Positions 23,487 through 32,768 of a stretch of DNA of 47,961 nucleotides are shown here, piece by piece. The notes under the pieces were generated by a model, which saw only the letters and a list, made by a program, of their open reading frames with translations, was not told where the DNA came from and searched no databases. Location of the stretch: NCBI GenBank assembly GCA_005798685.1, contig SYIT01000068.1:1-47961 (forward strand), written 5' to 3'. Position numbers and translations under genes: made by a program. The stretch comes from Actinomycetota bacterium. Its GTDB lineage: Bacteria; Actinomycetota; Thermoleophilia; Solirubrobacterales; Solirubrobacteraceae. Within the stretch, counting starts at the first letter, position 1. Each line of letters starts with the position of its first letter.

Positions 23487-24920
23487 TTATGAGGATACGC
23501 CCGGAGAACCGAGCTGGGGTGCCGCACCGTAGCCAACAAGCTCCGGCGCCGGGATGAACTGTTCCGGGTAGCCATACATGCCGTGCTCGGAGATGTCGAG
23601 CCCAGCGTCTTCTTCGGCCTCAGTTACGCGCAGGCCGTAGGTTTTCTTGACTGCCCAGAAGGTTGCGTAGCTCGTGATGAAGACAAAGGCGAAGACGACG
23701 ACGACGCCGATTACCTGGTCGCTGAGCTGGCCAAACGAGCCGGTGTAGAAAAGGCCGCCCTTGCCGACAGCGTTGTACTCGGCCAGCACCGGCAGCGTGA
23801 AGAGGCCACAGGAGAGCGTGCCCCAGACGCCGCAAAGACCGTGGGCGGTTAGCGCACCGACAGGATCGTCGAGCCGCTTGTCGATTGCGTAAACGCCGAG
23901 CGGGACGATGAAACCGGCGATCAGCCCGATCACGACGCCGGCCCAAGGCGCCACGTAACCCGAAGGTGCGGTAACTGCCACGAGCGCGCCGATCATGCCG
24001 TTGCCGGCCATGCCGATGTCGATCGTGCGCGTCTTCAGCCAGCTGACCAGCAGCGCGCCGACCGTGCCAGCGCCCCCGGCCAACAGTGTCACCAGCGCCA
24101 CCTCGGTAAAGCGGCCGTCCATCGCGCCGAGCGTTGAGCCCGGGTTGAAGCCGAACCAGCCGAGCAGCAGGATGATCACGCCAAGGCCGAAGAGCGGCAT
24201 GTTGTGGCCGGGGATCGCCCGCGGTCGCCCCTGCGCGTCGTATTTGCCTTTGCGCGCGCCGAGCAGCAGCAGTACCGCGAGGCCGGCTGTTGCGCCGACG
24301 AGATGGACGGCGGTCGAACCGGCGAAGTCCTGCATGCCGAGGTTGGCCTGCAGCCAGCCGCCGCCGAAAACCCAGCCGGAGGCGACCGGGTAGATCAGGC
24401 CGGCGAAGATCACGGCGAAGATCACGTAGACGCCGAACTTGATCCGCTCCAGCGTCGTTCCCCAGACGATCGCCAGCGAGACGGCGCAGAAGACGAACTG
24501 GAAGAACCACTTTGATTCGACCGTCGCGTCAGAGAAGCCCATCACCGGGAATGCGGTCGTCGGGTCGCCGTAGTCGCGCAGGAAGAAGCCTTCGGTTCCG
24601 ATGATCTTGCCACTAGCACCACCGAAAGCGAGCGCGAAGCCAACCGCCCAGTAAACGATTGCCGCGATCGAGAAGTTGGTCAGAATCTTGGCGACGACCG
24701 TGCCGGCATTCTTTCCGCGCGAGAAACCGATCTCGAGGAGCGCAAAGCCGGCCTGCATGAAGAGCACCAGACAGGCGGCTACAAATACCCACATCGAGTT
24801 GATGCCGACCGTGTCGGGGACGCCAACGGCGTCGAAAACGTCGGCCGAGGCGACGGCCGGCGCCGCCAGCAACGTCACGGCGCTGGTGATTGCGGTGGTG
24901 AGCAGTACAGAGCGCTTCAT
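23487..24920 (-). CDS. amt: Ammonium transporter (Amt/AmtB)
   Basis: The ATG at 24920 has GGAGG 6 bases upstream and gives a 477-residue protein; a longer open frame begins at 24974 without such a site. The first 27 residues (MKRSVLLTTAITSAVTLLAA) are a cleavable signal, as in E. coli AmtB. Eleven membrane helices follow, with QAGFALLEIGFSRGKNA near the gate. Pore His residues lie in DFAGSTAVHLVGATAG and LTAHGLCGVWGT. The C-terminal tail has GLDISEHGMYGYPEQF, the region that contacts PII. It imports ammonium for glutamine synthetase. glnB follows and glnN is divergent. Confidence 0.95.
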   Translation of the reverse strand: MKRSVLLTTAITSAVTLLAAPAVASADVFDAVGVPDTVGINSMWVFVAACLVLFMQAGFALLEIGFSRGKNAGTVVAKILTNFSIAAIVYWAVGFALAFGGASGKIIGTEGFFLRDYGDPTTAFPVMGFSDATVESKWFFQFVFCAVSLAIVWGTTLERIKFGVYVIFAVIFAGLIYPVASGWVFGGGWLQANLGMQDFAGSTAVHLVGATAGLAVLLLLGARKGKYDAQGRPRAIPGHNMPLFGLGVIILLLGWFGFNPGSTLGAMDGRFTEVALVTLLAGGAGTVGALLVSWLKTRTIDIGMAGNGMIGALVAVTAPSGYVAPWAGVVIGLIAGFIVPLGVYAIDKRLDDPVGALTAHGLCGVWGTLSCGLFTLPVLAEYNAVGKGGLFYTGSFGQLSDQVIGVVVVFAFVFITSYATFWAVKKTYGLRVTEAEEDAGLDISEHGMYGYPEQFIPAPELVGYGAAPQLGSPGVSS

Positions 24921-25171
24921 CGGACCTCCAGATCGATTTGATCGGAAGTGTTGCGGCGCATCGGCGCCGCGCAATTAGCCGCAGGTAGAAAGATCTAACG
25001 CCGGCGCTCTCCAATCTGGACAACGGGGGCGCGGCCAGCCCGCCCCGCTTGGGCGCACCGCGCGGCACTCGATTTAGACATCGGGATAACGTGCGCGAAC
25101 GAGATCGCTTCTAATCTCGACATTCGTCACTCGCGCGTAGAGCGCAAAAACCAACAAATCTGGAGATCAAG

Positions 25172-27322
25172 ATGGCTTCGAAAACCCGTCAGCAGAACGT
25201 AATCGCGGCTCAGTGGGCAGCAGCCGGGGACGGCAGCGGCCAGTCCGACATCACCGATTCGGCGGCCGCCATCTACGGCGAGAACGTCTTCAACCTGGCC
25301 GCCCAGAAAGCGCGGCTGCCGAAGACCGTCTTCGCCAAGCTGCAGAAGACGCTCGCCGACGGCGCGCCGCTCGACCCGGCCCTAGCCGACGCCGTCGCCG
25401 ACGCGATGCGCTCTTGGGCGATGGAGCACGGCGCAACGCACTTCACGCACTGGTTCCAGCCGCTGACGAACATGACGGCCGAGAAGCACGACTCGTTCTT
25501 TGAGCCGGTTGCCGACGGCACCGCAATCGCCAAGTTCTCAGGCAAGGAGCTGATTCAGGGCGAGCCTGACGCATCCTCGTTCCCAACCGGCGGCATCCGC
25601 GCCACCTTTGAGGCCCGCGGATACACGGCTTGGGACCCAACATCGCCGGCCTTCATCCTTGAGAACCCGAATGGTTCGGTGCTCTGTATCCCGACCGCAT
25701 TCGTCTCCTGGACCGGCGAGGCGCTCGACCACAAGACGCCGCTGCTGCGCTCGATGGACTCGCTCTCAAGCGTTGCCCTGAGGGCACTGAAGCTGTTTGG
25801 CGACAAGGCCGCTGGCCGCGTCTTCACGACAGTCGGCCCGGAGCAGGAGTACTTCCTGATTGACGAGCAGTATTTCTACGAGCGGCCCGATCTCTACACG
25901 ACCGGCCGCACGCTATTCGGCGCCAAGCCGCCGAAGGGCCATGAGCTCGACGAGCACTACTTCGGAACGATTCCAGAGCGCGTATTGGCCTGCATGCTCG
26001 AAACCGAGCGCGAGCTGCAGCGGCTCGGCGTGCCAGTGAAGACGCGCCACAACGAGGTTGCCCCATCGCAGTACGAACTGGCGCCGATCTTCGAGAACTC
26101 GAACGTCGGTTCCGACCACCAGCAGCTGACAATGCAGGTGCTCGAGAATGTCGCTCGTCGCTATGGCCTTGTCTGCCTGATGCACGAGAAGCCATTCGCC
26201 GGTGTCAACGGCTCCGGCAAGCACAACAACTGGTCGATGGGCACCGACAGCGGCCAGAACCTGCTTGAGCCAGGCGACACGCCGGCCGAAAACATTCAGT
26301 TCCTCTTCTTCTGCGTCGCCGTTATCGCCGCCGTTGACCGCCACCAGGAGATGCTCCGCGCCAGCGTTGCCAACGTCGGCCAGGATCACCGCCTTGGCGC
26401 CAATGAGGCGCCGCCGGCGATCGTCTCGATCTTCCTTGGCAGCGAGCTCGAGCGAGCCTTCAACGCCGTTGCCTCGGGGAAGGCCGCCGACAGCGCGGCC
26501 GGCAACTTCCTCGGCCTTGGCACACCGGTGCTGCCGCCGCTGCCGCTCCACGGTGGCGACCGCAACCGCACCTCGCCATTCGCATTTACCGGCAATAAGT
26601 TTGAGTTCCGCGCGCTTGGCTCGAGCATGTCGCTCGGTTTTGTCAACACGGCGCTGAACACAATCGTCGCTGAGTCGATCGACATCATGGTTGACGAGGT
26701 TGAGGCGGCGAAGAAGAAGGGTAAGAAGCGCCCCGAAGCGATCCTCGAGACGATCAAGAAGAACTGGAGGGCACACAAGCGGATCGTCTTTGACGGTGAC
26801 GGCTACGCCGACGCATGGCAGAAGGAGGCGGCCAAGCGCGGCCTGGCAAACCTGCGCACGACTCCCGACGCGCTGCCTTGGCTGGTTGCGAAGTCGACGA
26901 TTCAGGTATTTGAGCGCTACGACGTTCTCAACGAGCGCGAGCTCGAGGCCCGCTTTGAGGTTGCCGTTGAGCAGTATTCAACAAAGCTGAACATCGAAGC
27001 TGAAACCGCCGCTTCGATCGCCCGGACGATGATCCTTCCAGCTGCCGTGCGCTACCTCGCCGAGTGCAAGGAGGCCGGGGTGACGGCGCTGGCCAGCGAG
27101 CTAAAAGCCTCGACCGACGAGCTGGTCAAGCGGCTGAAGGTGCTGGAGAAGGCCAACGCGAGCCACCCGGCCGCTGATGGGCTCAAAGAGGCCGAGTACA
27201 TGCGCGATAAGGTGATTCCCGCGATGGACAAGGCGCGCGATACGGCCGACAAGCTCGAAGGGCTGGTCGCCGACGATCTTTGGCCGCTCCCGAAGTACTC
27301 GGAGATGCTCTTCATCAAGTAG
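25172..27322 (+). CDS. glnN: Type III glutamine synthetase
   Basis: A 716-residue protein, the size of GSIII and much larger than GSI (about 470). Characteristic blocks are [18 protein letters not shown] (GSIII N-terminal domain), [10 protein letters not shown] (metal-binding Glu), [38 protein letters not shown] and the nucleotide-site region [18 protein letters not shown]-terminal helical extension follows. It makes glutamine from glutamate, ammonia and ATP and forms dodecamers. No adenylylation loop like that of GSI-beta is seen. GGAGATCAAG precedes the ATG. It is divergent from amt-glnB across a 251-base region that must hold the promoters of both. Confidence 0.95.
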   Translation: MASKTRQQNVIAAQWAAAGDGSGQSDITDSAAAIYGENVFNLAAQKARLPKTVFAKLQKTLADGAPLDPALADAVADAMRSWAMEHGATHFTHWFQPLTNMTAEKHDSFFEPVADGTAIAKFSGKELIQGEPDASSFPTGGIRATFEARGYTAWDPTSPAFILENPNGSVLCIPTAFVSWTGEALDHKTPLLRSMDSLSSVALRALKLFGDKAAGRVFTTVGPEQEYFLIDEQYFYERPDLYTTGRTLFGAKPPKGHELDEHYFGTIPERVLACMLETERELQRLGVPVKTRHNEVAPSQYELAPIFENSNVGSDHQQLTMQVLENVARRYGLVCLMHEKPFAGVNGSGKHNNWSMGTDSGQNLLEPGDTPAENIQFLFFCVAVIAAVDRHQEMLRASVANVGQDHRLGANEAPPAIVSIFLGSELERAFNAVASGKAADSAAGNFLGLGTPVLPPLPLHGGDRNRTSPFAFTGNKFEFRALGSSMSLGFVNTALNTIVAESIDIMVDEVEAAKKKGKKRPEAILETIKKNWRAHKRIVFDGDGYADAWQKEAAKRGLANLRTTPDALPWLVAKSTIQVFERYDVLNERELEARFEVAVEQYSTKLNIEAETAASIARTMILPAAVRYLAECKEAGVTALASELKASTDELVKRLKVLEKANASHPAADGLKEAEYMRDKVIPAMDKARDTADKLEGLVADDLWPLPKYSEMLFIK

Positions 27323-27391
27323 CAGTGAGGTTTTTGGGCCTCGGTGGTCGAAAAGGAGCGGCTTTGTTGCGGCTCATTTGCGCGGCTAGGG

Positions 27392-28036
27392 CTACGACGT
27401 AAATAGTTGAAGGAAGATCAAGAGACAGCCACCGATTATTCCCAAAATCGCCGCCGCCACGCCGATCGTTGTGGCGGGCGGAAGCGGCTTAATCGGCAGC
27501 AGCCAGCCTCCAAGCAGCTTCGAGAGTTGCGGCAGCCAGATCAGCATCACCAGCGACATCGCGATCGCATTGGTCAGCAGTGTCGACAGCGCGAAAGGCA
27601 CTGTCACCAACTGACCCAGAATCTCATGGGCGATAATCACGGTTGGGTAGAGCGCCATGATCCCCGTGATCAGCTGCTTCCACTTTGTCGGTGCACCAGG
27701 TCCGGGCTTGGTGCTCAAGCCGAAATTGAGCCAGTCCTGCTGGCCGATTCGGACCGACGAGAGTTCTGAATCCCGCGTGTATGGCTCGATCTCGGCGAGC
27801 AGTTCAGCGAGCTGCGAGGAGCGCGCCCAATCCTCCGATGCCTCTTTGCTGTCGAACTTGACGATCTGGGTCCAGAAATCCTGCTGGCCCTGCACTGCTG
27901 GGAGCTGTTCATGGGCGACGAAGCCCGGGGTACGCGACAGTTGCGCGCCGACCTTCTCGCTCCACTGCAGATACTGCGGCTCATGATCGGGCTGAACCCA
28001 TCGCGTCGAAACGAAAGCAACACCATCTGTACTCAT
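27392..28036 (-). CDS. Antibiotic-biosynthesis-monooxygenase (ABM) domain membrane protein
   Basis: This 214-residue protein has a dimeric alpha-beta barrel of the ABM type in the N-terminal half (VAFVSTRWVQPDHEPQYLQW; SRTPGFVAHEQLPAVQG; FWTQIVKFDSKEASEDWARS). A membrane part with three helices follows: GIMALYPTVIIAHEILGQLV, AIAMSLVMLIWLPQL and GVAAAILGIIGGCLLIFL. This ABM-plus-membrane form occurs in various bacteria and has no settled function; heme- or quinone-related chemistry is one idea for ABM folds. It is monocistronic, convergent with glnN (69-base gap). Confidence 0.8.
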   Translation of the reverse strand: MSTDGVAFVSTRWVQPDHEPQYLQWSEKVGAQLSRTPGFVAHEQLPAVQGQQDFWTQIVKFDSKEASEDWARSSQLAELLAEIEPYTRDSELSSVRIGQQDWLNFGLSTKPGPGAPTKWKQLITGIMALYPTVIIAHEILGQLVTVPFALSTLLTNAIAMSLVMLIWLPQLSKLLGGWLLPIKPLPPATTIGVAAAILGIIGGCLLIFLQLFTS

Positions 28037-28214
28037 GCGATCCCGGCCTCCGGCTTGAGTAGGTTACACGTCGGTAAACTACCTAAGCGCTAACCACGAG
28101 GCCCGCGTAGCCCTCGCAACCTTGCTCCTAATGCCGGCTGGAGCTTCGGCTTCGCAGCTTCAAGATTGCTTCAGCGCGGCGATCAGAGGTGCGTCAGCGC
28201 TGGGCGACTAGGTT

Positions 28215-28799
28215 TTAGTGGTGCTCTGAAGGCATTGGCGCATCGACGCCTAAGCTGCTGCGCATCTTTAAGATCTCTTTTTCTTGTGCAACCAGAATCG
28301 CCTGGGCAACGGCCTTTAGTTCGGGATCCTGACCCTTCGCGAGTAAAACCTTGCTCATCGCGACCGCCCCTTCGTGGTGAGGAATCATCAACTTCAAGAA
28401 TGCCTCATCAAAGCGATCCGCGGTCTTTAGCGAATCTGTCTCACCGCTCATGCCGGCCATGTGGTCCGCGAGCCCCAGCGAGCCACGCTCGGCGCCTGCA
28501 TTGGCGAGCCGCGTTTCGGCGGCTGTGAGTGTTTCGATCTCGTCGGCCTGACTTTTGACGATATTTGCCGCTAGCTCACGCACAAAAGCACTCTCGCCGC
28601 GATCCTGAGCAATCTCCGCCATCTCAATTGCCGACTCGTGGTGGGGAATCATCTCCGCCGCGAAGGCCCGGTCGAGAGCCAGCCCCGAGCTTGCCGTCGC
28701 TGCGCCGGTCTCGTGATCGCCGTCGTGCCCAGCGCAACCAGCCAGAGTCAGCAATCCTAAAGCCGCGCATGCGACGAGACTCAAAATCTTGGTTCTCAT
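28215..28799 (-). CDS. DUF305 lipoprotein
   Basis: A 194-residue lipoprotein with a signal ending LAGC (Cys22), then His/Asp-rich HDGDHETG. The DUF305 four-helix, ferritin-like domain carries two diagnostic repeats, MIPHHESAIEMA and MIPHHEGAVAMS, each with a His pair that could bind metal. The end SEHH adds further His. DUF305 proteins are often found with copper genes, and a periplasmic metal-binding or stress role is suspected. No copper gene is next to it here. The divergent neighbour is metH. Confidence 0.9.
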   Translation of the reverse strand: MRTKILSLVACAALGLLTLAGCAGHDGDHETGAATASSGLALDRAFAAEMIPHHESAIEMAEIAQDRGESAFVRELAANIVKSQADEIETLTAAETRLANAGAERGSLGLADHMAGMSGETDSLKTADRFDEAFLKLMIPHHEGAVAMSKVLLAKGQDPELKAVAQAILVAQEKEILKMRSSLGVDAPMPSEHH

Positions 28800-28875
28800 T
28801 CGAACTCAGACTAGCGTGCCGTAGCGGGCATCGGTTGGACCCAAAGACTCCCACGCTGCAGCCTCAGAAGGTGCA

Positions 28876-28916
28876 CGCGAGACCTTGACACAGTTATGTC
28901 AAGGTTTCGCGTTTTT
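28876..28916 (+). promoter_or_regulatory. 15-base-pair hairpin followed by five T in the metH leader
   Basis: Arms 28876-28890 and 28897-28911 pair over 15 positions (CGCGAGACCTTGACA with TGTCAAGGTTTCGCG, one G-T pair). The loop is the six bases CAGTTA, and TTTTT follows at 28912-28916. This is the form of an intrinsic terminator, yet it ends 18 bases before the metH start and no plus-strand gene ends nearby. It may be an attenuator, a processing signal, or as DNA a dimeric operator covering a TTGACA box. Which of these applies is undecided. Confidence 0.6.
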
Positions 28917-28934
28917 CTGCTAATCTTGGTGGTA

Positions 28935-31900
28935 ATGAGGGATTACCTGGCCGCAATCAACCGGCGCGTCGTCGTCTTCGACGGCGGCATGGGCGCGACG
29001 CTCGAGCAGTTCGACCTCACATCCGAGGATTTCGGCGGTCTTGCGGGCAAGTGCCATGAGGTGCTGATCCTCAACCGTCCTGACGTAATCGAGGGTGTGC
29101 ACACTTCGATGGTTGAGGCGGGAGCAGAGGTCGTTGAGACCGACACCTTCCAGGCCAGCCGACTGAAGCTCGAAGAGTGGGGTCTTGCCGATCACACGTT
29201 GGAGATAAACCGGCGCGCCGGCGAGATCGCCCGCGCCGCAGTTGGTGAGGATCGCTTCGTCGCCGGCTCGATCGGTCCTACCGGGCAGCTCCCCTGCTCC
29301 GATGATCCAACGCTCGGCGCAATCAGCTTCCGCGAACTGGTGACGATCTTCGAAGAGCAGGCGCGCGGACTGCTCGAAGGCGGCGTTGACCTGCTGCTGA
29401 TCGAAACAGCGCAGGACATCTTGGAAGTGAAGGCGGCGATCTTCGGCGCCCGCGAAGCGTTCGTAACGGCCGGGCGCAGCGTGCCGATCCAAACATCGGT
29501 CTCGCTGCTGCCAAATGGCGGCAAGATGCTGCTCGGCACCGACATCGACGCTGTACTGACGACGCTTGAGTCGCTGAAGGTTGACGCGATCGGCCTCAAC
29601 TGCTCAACCGGCCCCGAGGACATGCGCGACGCGATCCGCTTCCTTGGCGAGTTCTCACCGGTGCCGATCCAGTGCATTCCCAACGCTGGCCTGCCGCTTC
29701 AGGGCCCCGATGGCGAGACGATCTTCCCTGAAACGCCTGAGGCGCTGGCCGAGATCCTCGGCGAGTTCGTTGAGCGCTACGGCGTTGGCATTGTTGGCGG
29801 CTGCTGCGGCGCAACCCCCGCTCACATCGCCGCGATCGCTGAGCGCTGCGGCGGACGGCCGGTAACGCCCCGCCCTGCCCCGCGCGCGCCGCGCGTCAGC
29901 TCGATGATGACGGCGACCTCACTGGTGCAGGACCCAACGCCGACGATCGTCGGAGAGCGCGTCAACTCGCAAGGTTCGCGCAAAGCTAAGGAGATGCTGC
30001 TGGGCGACGACTACGACGGGCTTGTCCAGATCGCCGAGGATCAGGTTGAAGGCGGCGCCCACGTGCTCGACCTTTGCGTCGCGCTGACCGAGCGTGAGGA
30101 CGAGGACGAGCAGATGCGCCAAGTCGCAAAGCGCGTCTCGCTGACGCAGCCATCGCCGCTTCAGATCGACTCGACCGAGCCATCGGTGATTGCCGCCGCG
30201 CTCGACCAGATTCCCGGCCGAGCGATCGTCAACTCAATCAACCTTGAGGCCGGCCGCGACAAGCTCGACACCGTTGTGCCAATGGCCGTCCAGCACGGCG
30301 CCGCCGTGATCGCTCTGACGATCGACGAGGTCGGGATGGCTAAGACCTCCGAACGCAAGGTCGAGATCGCGCGGCGACTGAAAGAACTCTGCTGCGACGA
30401 GCACGGCCTCGACCCAGAGCTGCTGATTTTTGACGCGCTGACCTTTACGCTGACGACCGGCGACGAAGAATGGCGCCCGTCGGCAGTTGAAACGATCGAG
30501 GGAATCCGCCGGATCAAGGCTGAAATCCCGGGCGTCAAGACCTCGCTGGGCGTCTCGAACGTCTCCTTCGGCGTCTCCTCCAGCGCCCGCGCCGTACTGA
30601 ACTCGGTCTTCCTTCACCACTGCGTCGACGCCGGCCTTGACCTAGCGATGGTCAACCCCAACCACATCACTCCTTACGGCGAGATCTCCGACGAGGAGCG
30701 CGCGCTGGCCGATGACCTCGTCTTCAATCGCCGCGACGACGCGCTGGAACTATTCATCAACCACTTCGAGTCGCGCAGCGGCGAAGATGAGGAAGCCGAG
30801 AAGGCCAACCCTACCGAAGGAATGGAGCCCGAGGAAGCGCTCCACTTCCACATTCTGCGCCGCCGCAAGGAGGGCGTTGAGGACTGGATCGACCTGTCGG
30901 TCGAGAAGATCGGCGCCGTACCGACGCTCAACGATGTTCTGCTGCCAGCGATGAAGGAGGTCGGCGACAAGTTCGGCGCCGGCGAGCTGATCCTCCCCTT
31001 CGTGCTGCAGTCGGCAGAGGTAATGAAGCGCGCCGTTGCCCGGCTCGAGAACTTCCTTGACCGGATTGAGGGCTACACGAAGGGCACGGTCGTTCTGGCA
31101 ACCGTCTTCGGCGACGTCCACGACATCGGCAAGTCGCTCGTCAACACGATCCTGACCAACAACGGCTACACCGTGATTGACCTCGGCAAGCAGGTGCCGA
31201 TTCAAGCGATCCTCGAAGCGGCAAAGGAGCACGAGGCGACCGCGATCGGCCTCAGCGCACTGCTCGTCTCGACTTCGAAGCAAATGCCGCTCTGCATCCA
31301 AGAACTTCAGGCCCAAGGGCTCGACTACCCGGTCTTGATCGGCGGCGCGGCGATCAACAAGGACTTCGGTCTGCGCACGCTCTACCCCGGCGGCCGCGAG
31401 TCAGACGAGGTCTACGAGCCCGGCGTCTTCTTCTGCAAGGACGCCTTCGAGGGCCTCGCGAAGATGGACGCACTGGTTGAGCCTGAGCAGCGTGAAGTGC
31501 TCGTCGCCGAGCTGCGCGCCGACGCGCTGGCGCTGCGCGAGAAGGGCCCCGAGCCGGAGGCGCTGCCAACGGATGACGACAGCGTCCGTTCAGCCGCCAG
31601 CACCGACGTGCCTGTGCCAACGCCGCCATGGTGGGGAGTACAGGAAGTGCCGATCGAGATGGATCAGCTCTTCCACCACCTCGACACCCACGTCCTTTTC
31701 AAACTCCATTGGGGTGGCCGCGGCGTCAAAGGTGATGCTTGGACCGAGCTGCTCGACAACGATTTCCGGCCGCGCCTAGAGCGGATGTGGGCCGAGCAGG
31801 ATTACCTGCGCCCACGCGCGCTGCTCGGCTACTTCCCCTGCTATTCAGAGGGCAACGAGATCGTCGTACTCGACCCAGACGATCGAGAGACCATTCTGAC

Positions 31901-32498
31901 CCGCTTTGTCTGCCCGCGCCAACCGGGCCACGACCGCATCTGCGTAGCCGACTTCTACCGCCCAAAGGACTCGGGGGAGCTCGATCTAGTTGCGCTTCAG
32001 GCTGTAACGGCGGGCTCCGAAGTTACAGATCTGATGGCCAAGCTCGAAGACGATGGCGAGTACGCCGAGCAGCTCTTCGTCCACGGTCTAGGTGTACAGA
32101 CGGCCGAAGGGCTGGCAGAGCTCGTCCATGCTCAGGTGCGCGAGGATCTCGGCATCGGCGAGGCGCAAGGCCGCCGATACTCATGGGGCTATCCGGCCGT
32201 GCCCGACCAATCCGAGCACGAGAAGCTCGACCAGCTGCTCGACCTCAGCCAGATCGGAATGACGCTCACCGACGGCTTCGCGCCCGAGCCTGAACAGTCA
32301 ACGCTGGCAATCATCGCCCACCACCCCGACGCGACCTACTTCGGAATGAAGTCCGGCAAGCTGCCTAGCAACGACCGCCAGCGCGCCGATGACGTGATCG
32401 CCGGCAGCGACCGTGACCCGACGCGACTCGGCAAGATTCCTGACGAAGATCCGCCGCAGCTCAGTGAAGAGCCCGAAGAAGCGCCGGTCGCCAGTTAA
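28935..32498 (+). CDS. metH: Cobalamin-dependent methionine synthase
   Basis: A 1187-residue protein with all MetH modules in order. The homocysteine-binding barrel (1-310) has zinc ligands Cys223 in LNCSTG and Cys290/Cys291 in VGGCCGATP. The methyltetrahydrofolate domain is at about 330-610 (PTIVGERVNSQGSRKAKEM). The cobalamin cap and Rossmann domains are at about 660-880, with DVHDIGKSLVN, His729 being the cobalt ligand. The C-terminal reactivation domain contains ALLGYFPCYSEGNEI and SWGYPAVPDQSEHEK. It transfers a methyl group from methyl-tetrahydrofolate to homocysteine and is repaired by AdoMet. ATG 28935 is preferred; an earlier in-frame ATG at 28896 lies in the hairpin loop. Its stop overlaps the convergent GIY-YIG stop. 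Confidence 0.96.
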   Translation: MRDYLAAINRRVVVFDGGMGATLEQFDLTSEDFGGLAGKCHEVLILNRPDVIEGVHTSMVEAGAEVVETDTFQASRLKLEEWGLADHTLEINRRAGEIARAAVGEDRFVAGSIGPTGQLPCSDDPTLGAISFRELVTIFEEQARGLLEGGVDLLLIETAQDILEVKAAIFGAREAFVTAGRSVPIQTSVSLLPNGGKMLLGTDIDAVLTTLESLKVDAIGLNCSTGPEDMRDAIRFLGEFSPVPIQCIPNAGLPLQGPDGETIFPETPEALAEILGEFVERYGVGIVGGCCGATPAHIAAIAERCGGRPVTPRPAPRAPRVSSMMTATSLVQDPTPTIVGERVNSQGSRKAKEMLLGDDYDGLVQIAEDQVEGGAHVLDLCVALTEREDEDEQMRQVAKRVSLTQPSPLQIDSTEPSVIAAALDQIPGRAIVNSINLEAGRDKLDTVVPMAVQHGAAVIALTIDEVGMAKTSERKVEIARRLKELCCDEHGLDPELLIFDALTFTLTTGDEEWRPSAVETIEGIRRIKAEIPGVKTSLGVSNVSFGVSSSARAVLNSVFLHHCVDAGLDLAMVNPNHITPYGEISDEERALADDLVFNRRDDALELFINHFESRSGEDEEAEKANPTEGMEPEEALHFHILRRRKEGVEDWIDLSVEKIGAVPTLNDVLLPAMKEVGDKFGAGELILPFVLQSAEVMKRAVARLENFLDRIEGYTKGTVVLATVFGDVHDIGKSLVNTILTNNGYTVIDLGKQVPIQAILEAAKEHEATAIGLSALLVSTSKQMPLCIQELQAQGLDYPVLIGGAAINKDFGLRTLYPGGRESDEVYEPGVFFCKDAFEGLAKMDALVEPEQREVLVAELRADALALREKGPEPEALPTDDDSVRSAASTDVPVPTPPWWGVQEVPIEMDQLFHHLDTHVLFKLHWGGRGVKGDAWTELLDNDFRPRLERMWAEQDYLRPRALLGYFPCYSEGNEIVVLDPDDRETILTRFVCPRQPGHDRICVADFYRPKDSGELDLVALQAVTAGSEVTDLMAKLEDDGEYAEQLFVHGLGVQTAEGLAELVHAQVREDLGIGEAQGRRYSWGYPAVPDQSEHEKLDQLLDLSQIGMTLTDGFAPEPEQSTLAIIAHHPDATYFGMKSGKLPSNDRQRADDVIAGSDRDPTRLGKIPDEDPPQLSEEPEEAPVAS

Positions 32499-32737
32499 GC
32501 GATCAGTGCCAGCTTGTCGGCCCGCGAAAGCCGCTTAATTCGAACCTCTTCGCGCTGAGCGGCAGAGCGATCTTCCATCTCGAAGGAGGCCACCAGCTCA
32601 ACCGGCAGGCGGCTGCGCGTGTAGCGGCTCGCCGTGCCGGCGCTGTGCGCCTCAAGCCGCTTTTCAAGGTCATTGGTCCAGCCGGTGTAGAGGCTGCCAT
32701 CGGCGCAGAGCAGCATGTAAACCCAAGCATCGGCCAC
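32495..32737 (-). CDS. GIY-YIG domain protein (YhbQ/UPF0213-like)
   Basis: Starting from the GTG at 32737, this is an 80-residue single GIY-YIG domain: VYMLLCADGSLYTGWTNDLE (GIY and YIG strands), a conserved Arg in KRLEAH, and the metal-binding Glu in REEVRIKRL. The family contains small nuclease-like proteins with poorly known cellular roles. An upstream extension in the same frame is open to 32866 but would overlap the preceding gene, and its sequence is not family-like. The stop shares bases with the metH stop (TTAA), so the two convergent genes meet exactly. Confidence 0.85.
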   Translation of the reverse strand: MADAWVYMLLCADGSLYTGWTNDLEKRLEAHSAGTASRYTRSRLPVELVASFEMEDRSAAQREEVRIKRLSRADKLALIA

Positions 32738-32768
32738 CGAGAGAAGTTCGCCGCCCGCCGCTCGCTTC

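Noticed and set aside
25913-26776. A 287-residue minus-strand frame inside glnN
   Set aside because: Fully antisense to highly conserved glutamine synthetase sequence.
28800-28934. Known riboswitch (AdoMet, AdoHcy or cobalamin class) before metH
   Set aside because: I could not match the conserved core sequences of these classes; only the hairpin and one possible extra helix are visible, so no class is claimed.
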